Shown piece after piece: positions 61,193 to 64,000 of a stretch of 64,000 nt of DNA. Both the position numbers and the translations under genes were made by a program. The notes under the pieces were generated by a model. The model was not told the origin of the DNA and made no database searches. It worked only from the letters and a program-made list of their open reading frames with translations. Position 1 is the stretch's first letter, and each line of letters begins with the position of its first letter. The DNA comes from Mucilaginibacter roseus (GTDB lineage Bacteria; Bacteroidota; Bacteroidia; Sphingobacteriales; Sphingobacteriaceae): assembly GCF_021215455.1 (NCBI RefSeq), contig NZ_JAJPWV010000003.1:62001-126000 (forward strand), read 5' to 3'.

Positions 61193-64000
61193 TTATACTT
61201 TAACACTACCCGTACGTTTTAATGTACCCCAACCGCTCAGCTCACCTTTAAGCGCTTTACGTACCGATTTAAACAACACATAATACATCAACTGCCGCCA
61301 TAAAAACCGCTGCGGAATAATGTAGATGAGCTTACGGTAATCATCGCGTTCCATACGGAAAGCGATGATGGAAACTACAAAATCAACCAGCAAAAATACG
61401 CCGTAATAATTCAGCAAACGCTCGGGCTTGGGCTCAAAAAGCGCCAGTACCATCATCAGGTCGGCCAGCGGGGCAAACAGCGGTAATACGATCTGAAAGA
61501 TCAGGATATTAGGCATACCCACCATCCCGAAAAAGCGGTATTTTTTATTGAACAGCGCATCTCGGTTCTTCCAGAAACTTTGCATTACGCCGAAGCTCCA
61601 GCGGAAACGTTGTTTAAGCAGCATCTTCACCGTTTCAGGCGCTTCGGTATAAGCGATGGCATCACCGCAATTGCGAATAACGTAGCCCTGCTTCAATATG
61701 CGCATAGTTAAGTCGCAGTCCTCGGCTAAAGTGTCCGACGTAAAGCCGCCCGCTTTATAAATAGCCTCTTTACGAAATGCGCCGATAGCGCCGGGAACCA
61801 CCGTGATACTATTGATCAGATCAAAAGCCCGCCTGTCCATATTTTGCGCCGTAATGTATTCGATAGATTGCCAGATGGTGATGAGGTTATGCGCATTGCC
61901 AACCTTAACGGTACCTGCCACAGCGCCAATCTCGGCATCGGTAAAGCAGCTCATCAGGTGAAGAATAGCATCACTCTTTAATTGTGTATCAGCATCAATA
62001 CAAACCAGGTACTCGTTATTAGAGTGTTCAATGCCATAGTTAAGCGCGGATGCCTTACCACCATTTGCCTTGGTAAATATCTTCACCAATGGATGATCGC
62101 AAAAGGCTTCGCTCACAACTTTGTAGGTATGATCCTTTGATCCATCATCGATAAAAATAATATCAAAGCGGGGATAATCTAATTTGAGCAGGCTGTTGAT
62201 GGTATTAACGGCGGTAACCTCTTCGTTGTAAGCCGGCACAATTATGCTTACCGCTGGCAGATCAGCTTGAGCAACGGTTGCCTGGCGGTTTTTATTCTCA
62301 AAAAATTGCTTTACAGCTAAAATACCGATAAGTATAATACGGCCGATTGCTAAAAATATAGCCGACAAGAATACATAGAACAGGAACCAGTTGCCATAAA
62401 AGTACCCCGCCACAACCGCATTATACAAAGGGCCCGTAATACCGCTGTTGGCATCATCCTTAACAAGGGGCATTATATCGTCGCGCGTTTTGTCAATCAC
62501 ATCGGCAATGGTGGTAAACTTGTAACCTTGCCGCTTTAGCTCTTTGATGATGCGCGGCAGCGCCTGCACGGTGGCCTCGCGGGTATCTCCTCCGGCATCG
62601 TGCAGTAATATCATGGAGCCTTTGTGCGCATCGCGGATGGTGCGCGCGTAAATACTGTCAGCGGTAACGCCGGGGTACCAATCCCACGGATCGATCGATT
62701 CACCGATGTTGATATAGCTTTGCCTTCGGCTTTCAGCTACGGGTATCACCTCGGCAATGGTTTGCGGCTCGGCATCGGCATTGAACGGCGGCCTGAACAA
62801 TATAGTGCTTCGCCCCGTAACCGATTCTATGAGTTTACGTGTAGCATTTAACTCCAGCTTAACGCGCTCAGGGCTTACCTTTGATATATCCGGGTGCAGG
62901 TAGGTATGGTTACCTATCTCATAGCCCTCATCATGTATGCGTTTAAGCAGCGGTATGTTCTTTTCGGCCATTGAGCCCACCACAAAAAAGGCCGCGGGCA
63001 CGTTTTCTTTTTTTAAGATATCTAAAATGCGCGGCGTATAATCCGGGTCAGGGCCATCATCAAAAGTGAGCACCAGTTTGCCGGGTTTGTAGCCATAGCG
63101 GCGTATTACATACTTGGTGGGCAGGGTAATGTATTGCTGTTTGGTGATGGTGTAACTGGTGGTATCCATCTTCAACTTTATCTCGCCCGCATGTGGGGTA
63201 GTAATCAGGTCGAGTACCTCGCCATCGCCAATGTAATCTATCTTATCATTCAATCCTACTGATGATAGCGGGCGGGTATCAAAGCCCGTTTTTCGCAGCG
63301 AATCAATGGTGAGGCTTTTAGAAATAAAACTCCACAGTCGCGGATCTTCATAACTTAACCGCCACAGCGCCACGCCTGCAGTACCCCAATCATCAGCCAT
63401 GCGGATGATGTTGAAATTAGCGGCCGCATCAGCAAAATAAACGGTATGCTTCAGGCTATCAAGCCCCAGGTAGGTATAATGCATATTGGCCGAAGCCGGA
63501 TCAAAAACAATACGTGCGCTGTTCTCTTTGGCCACACTTATGGCCTGCTGATAGCTTACCGGCGAGCCGACGCTGTTCTCCGGCCAGTCAAACCCACCAC
63601 CCGGAAAAGTGAGTATCACCTTTTCGCTGGGTACACGAGCGCATACATTGTCTATCAGTTCCTCTACCCATTCCTGGTGCGATACATCTCCCGCGTTGCT
63701 CGACTCGTTATGCTGATCAATAGCCATTACGAACAGGTAATCGTTTACATGTTGTAACTCTTCCAGGCGATAGTTTTCATCCTCGGCAATAACGTTTTGG
63801 GTAAGCATTAAGCCTTGGGTATGTAAGCCGTTATAGAGCTCCTTTTGAAAGGCGCGAAAATTATGGCTATTGATGTCAATATCATAAACATCAATATTCA
63901 ACCCCTTAAAATTCCGCTTTTTTAGCTGTGCAACTATATCATCAATAAAACCGGCACGCAATTGCTTATCGCTTATAATATGCTCCAGTGTTTTTGTATC
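61193..64000 (-). CDS. GH18-like, NodB deacetylase and GT2 synthase fusion (5' end off the right edge)
   Basis: The frame is open to base 64000, so the N-terminus is missing; 935 residues are visible. Region 1 (to about 250) is a GH18/YaaH-like barrel, with FKGLNIDVYDID where active chitinases have D-G-x-D-x-D-x-E. Region 2 (about 300-500) is a NodB deacetylase: LVLTFDDGPDP (about residue 314), GNHTYLHPD and RPPFNAD. After a membrane helix comes a processive GT2: VSIIVPAYNEEV, IFIDDGSKDHT, VCIDADTQL, LAEDCDLTMRI and QRFRWSFG (about residue 797), followed by further helices. It should build and deacetylate an amino-sugar polymer such as a chitin- or PNAG-like exopolysaccharide at the inner membrane. 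Confidence 0.87.
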   Translation of the reverse strand, partial: DTKTLEHIISDKQLRAGFIDDIVAQLKKRNFKGLNIDVYDIDINSHNFRAFQKELYNGLHTQGLMLTQNVIAEDENYRLEELQHVNDYLFVMAIDQHNESSNAGDVSHQEWVEELIDNVCARVPSEKVILTFPGGGFDWPENSVGSPVSYQQAISVAKENSARIVFDPASANMHYTYLGLDSLKHTVYFADAAANFNIIRMADDWGTAGVALWRLSYEDPRLWSFISKSLTIDSLRKTGFDTRPLSSVGLNDKIDYIGDGEVLDLITTPHAGEIKLKMDTTSYTITKQQYITLPTKYVIRRYGYKPGKLVLTFDDGPDPDYTPRILDILKKENVPAAFFVVGSMAEKNIPLLKRIHDEGYEIGNHTYLHPDISKVSPERVKLELNATRKLIESVTGRSTILFRPPFNADAEPQTIAEVIPVAESRRQSYINIGESIDPWDWYPGVTADSIYARTIRDAHKGSMILLHDAGGDTREATVQALPRIIKELKRQGYKFTTIADVIDKTRDDIMPLVKDDANSGITGPLYNAVVAGYFYGNWFLFYVFLSAIFLAIGRIILIGILAVKQFFENKNRQATVAQADLPAVSIIVPAYNEEVTAVNTINSLLKLDYPRFDIIFIDDGSKDHTYKVVSEAFCDHPLVKIFTKANGGKASALNYGIEHSNNEYLVCIDADTQLKSDAILHLMSCFTDAEIGAVAGTVKVGNAHNLITIWQSIEYITAQNMDRRAFDLINSITVVPGAIGAFRKEAIYKAGGFTSDTLAEDCDLTMRILKQGYVIRNCGDAIAYTEAPETVKMLLKQRFRWSFGVMQSFWKNRDALFNKKYRFFGMVGMPNILIFQIVLPLFAPLADLMMVLALFEPKPERLLNYYGVFLLVDFVVSIIAFRMERDDYRKLIYIIPQRFLWRQLMYYVLFKSVRKALKGELSGWGTLKRTGSVKV

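Noticed and set aside
1..64000. tRNA, rRNA, CRISPR array, integrase, prophage or complete IS element
   Set aside because: None was seen on reading both strands; no clover-leaf with a CCA-type end, regularly spaced repeats or transposase motifs were recognised. A dedicated covariance search would be needed to exclude small RNAs.

Overview
The window looks like a chromosomal segment of a member of the Bacteroidota, most likely Sphingobacteriaceae (Mucilaginibacter or Pedobacter-like). The grounds are the family content: GH92, GH31 and GH63 glycosidases, a carboxypeptidase-regulatory plus DUF5686 outer membrane protein, DUF1599, a BT_3928-like DoxX protein, DUF6428 in the arsenic operon and a fused CcoN-CcoO. 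Promoters carry Bacteroidota TAnnTTTG-type -7 elements and Shine-Dalgarno sequences are weak. The assignment is inferred from gene families, not from a marker gene. I found no rRNA, tRNA, CRISPR array, phage or intact insertion sequence.

Layout. 1-4.5 kb: a glycan-use locus (GH92 running off the left edge, divergent GH31 and a beta-helix lipoprotein) with two LacI-type palindromes in the divergent promoter. 4.5-7 kb: an outer membrane barrel protein, a small AT-rich membrane ORF and an AraC regulator. 7-23.6 kb: a low-oxygen island. It holds a FixL-like haem-PAS histidine kinase, a response regulator fused to an FNR-type DNA-binding module, D-lactate dehydrogenase, oxygen-independent coproporphyrinogen oxidase (hemN), an unknown 591-residue FMN-barrel-like protein, a small membrane protein, the cbb3 oxidase operon ccoI-S-NO-Q-P-G-H plus a TauE/SafE protein, and a universal stress protein. 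24-28.5 kb: a DHFR/RibD-like protein, an acyltransferase, a GAF-PAS-HisKA protein without an ATPase domain, and an M24 aminopeptidase. 28.5-32.2 kb: two TetR genes and the arsenic operon arsR-DUF6428-arsC-acr3. 32.3-41.6 kb: a DUF5686 protein and a tetR-adaptor-RND-TolC efflux operon. 41.7-55.1 kb: GH63-like glucosidase, ROK glucokinase, a complete pentose phosphate operon (tkt-rpiB-tal-HAD-gnd-zwf-pgl-glk) and a periplasmic trehalase. 55-64 kb: housekeeping genes (aroK, ABC permease, DoxX-like, DUF1599, folP, yjjG-like, GNAT) and a GH18-NodB-GT2 fusion running off the right edge.

Main result. Six promoters in the low-oxygen island share one architecture: two FNR-like boxes (ideal form TGAY-N4-RTCA) exactly 22 bp apart centre to centre, the nearer box centred 36.5 bp (37.5 bp in one case) upstream of the last base of a -7 element. 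That puts the boxes near -41.5 and -63.5. They precede the haem kinase operon, ldhA-hemN, the small membrane protein and 591-residue gene, ccoI, ccoNO and the universal stress gene. The co-encoded response regulator carries the E-x-x-S-R recognition-helix signature that FNR uses to read TGAT half-sites. The simplest model is that low oxygen activates the haem kinase, which phosphorylates the receiver-FNR hybrid, which binds tandem boxes and switches on high-affinity respiration, lactate fermentation, anaerobic haem synthesis and its own operon. Box positions and spacing are read directly from the sequence; the regulatory logic is inferred from the families.

The 41.7-55.1 kb region reads as a sugar module: trehalase and a GH63-like glucosidase release glucose, the ROK kinase phosphorylates it, and the pentose phosphate operon oxidises it.
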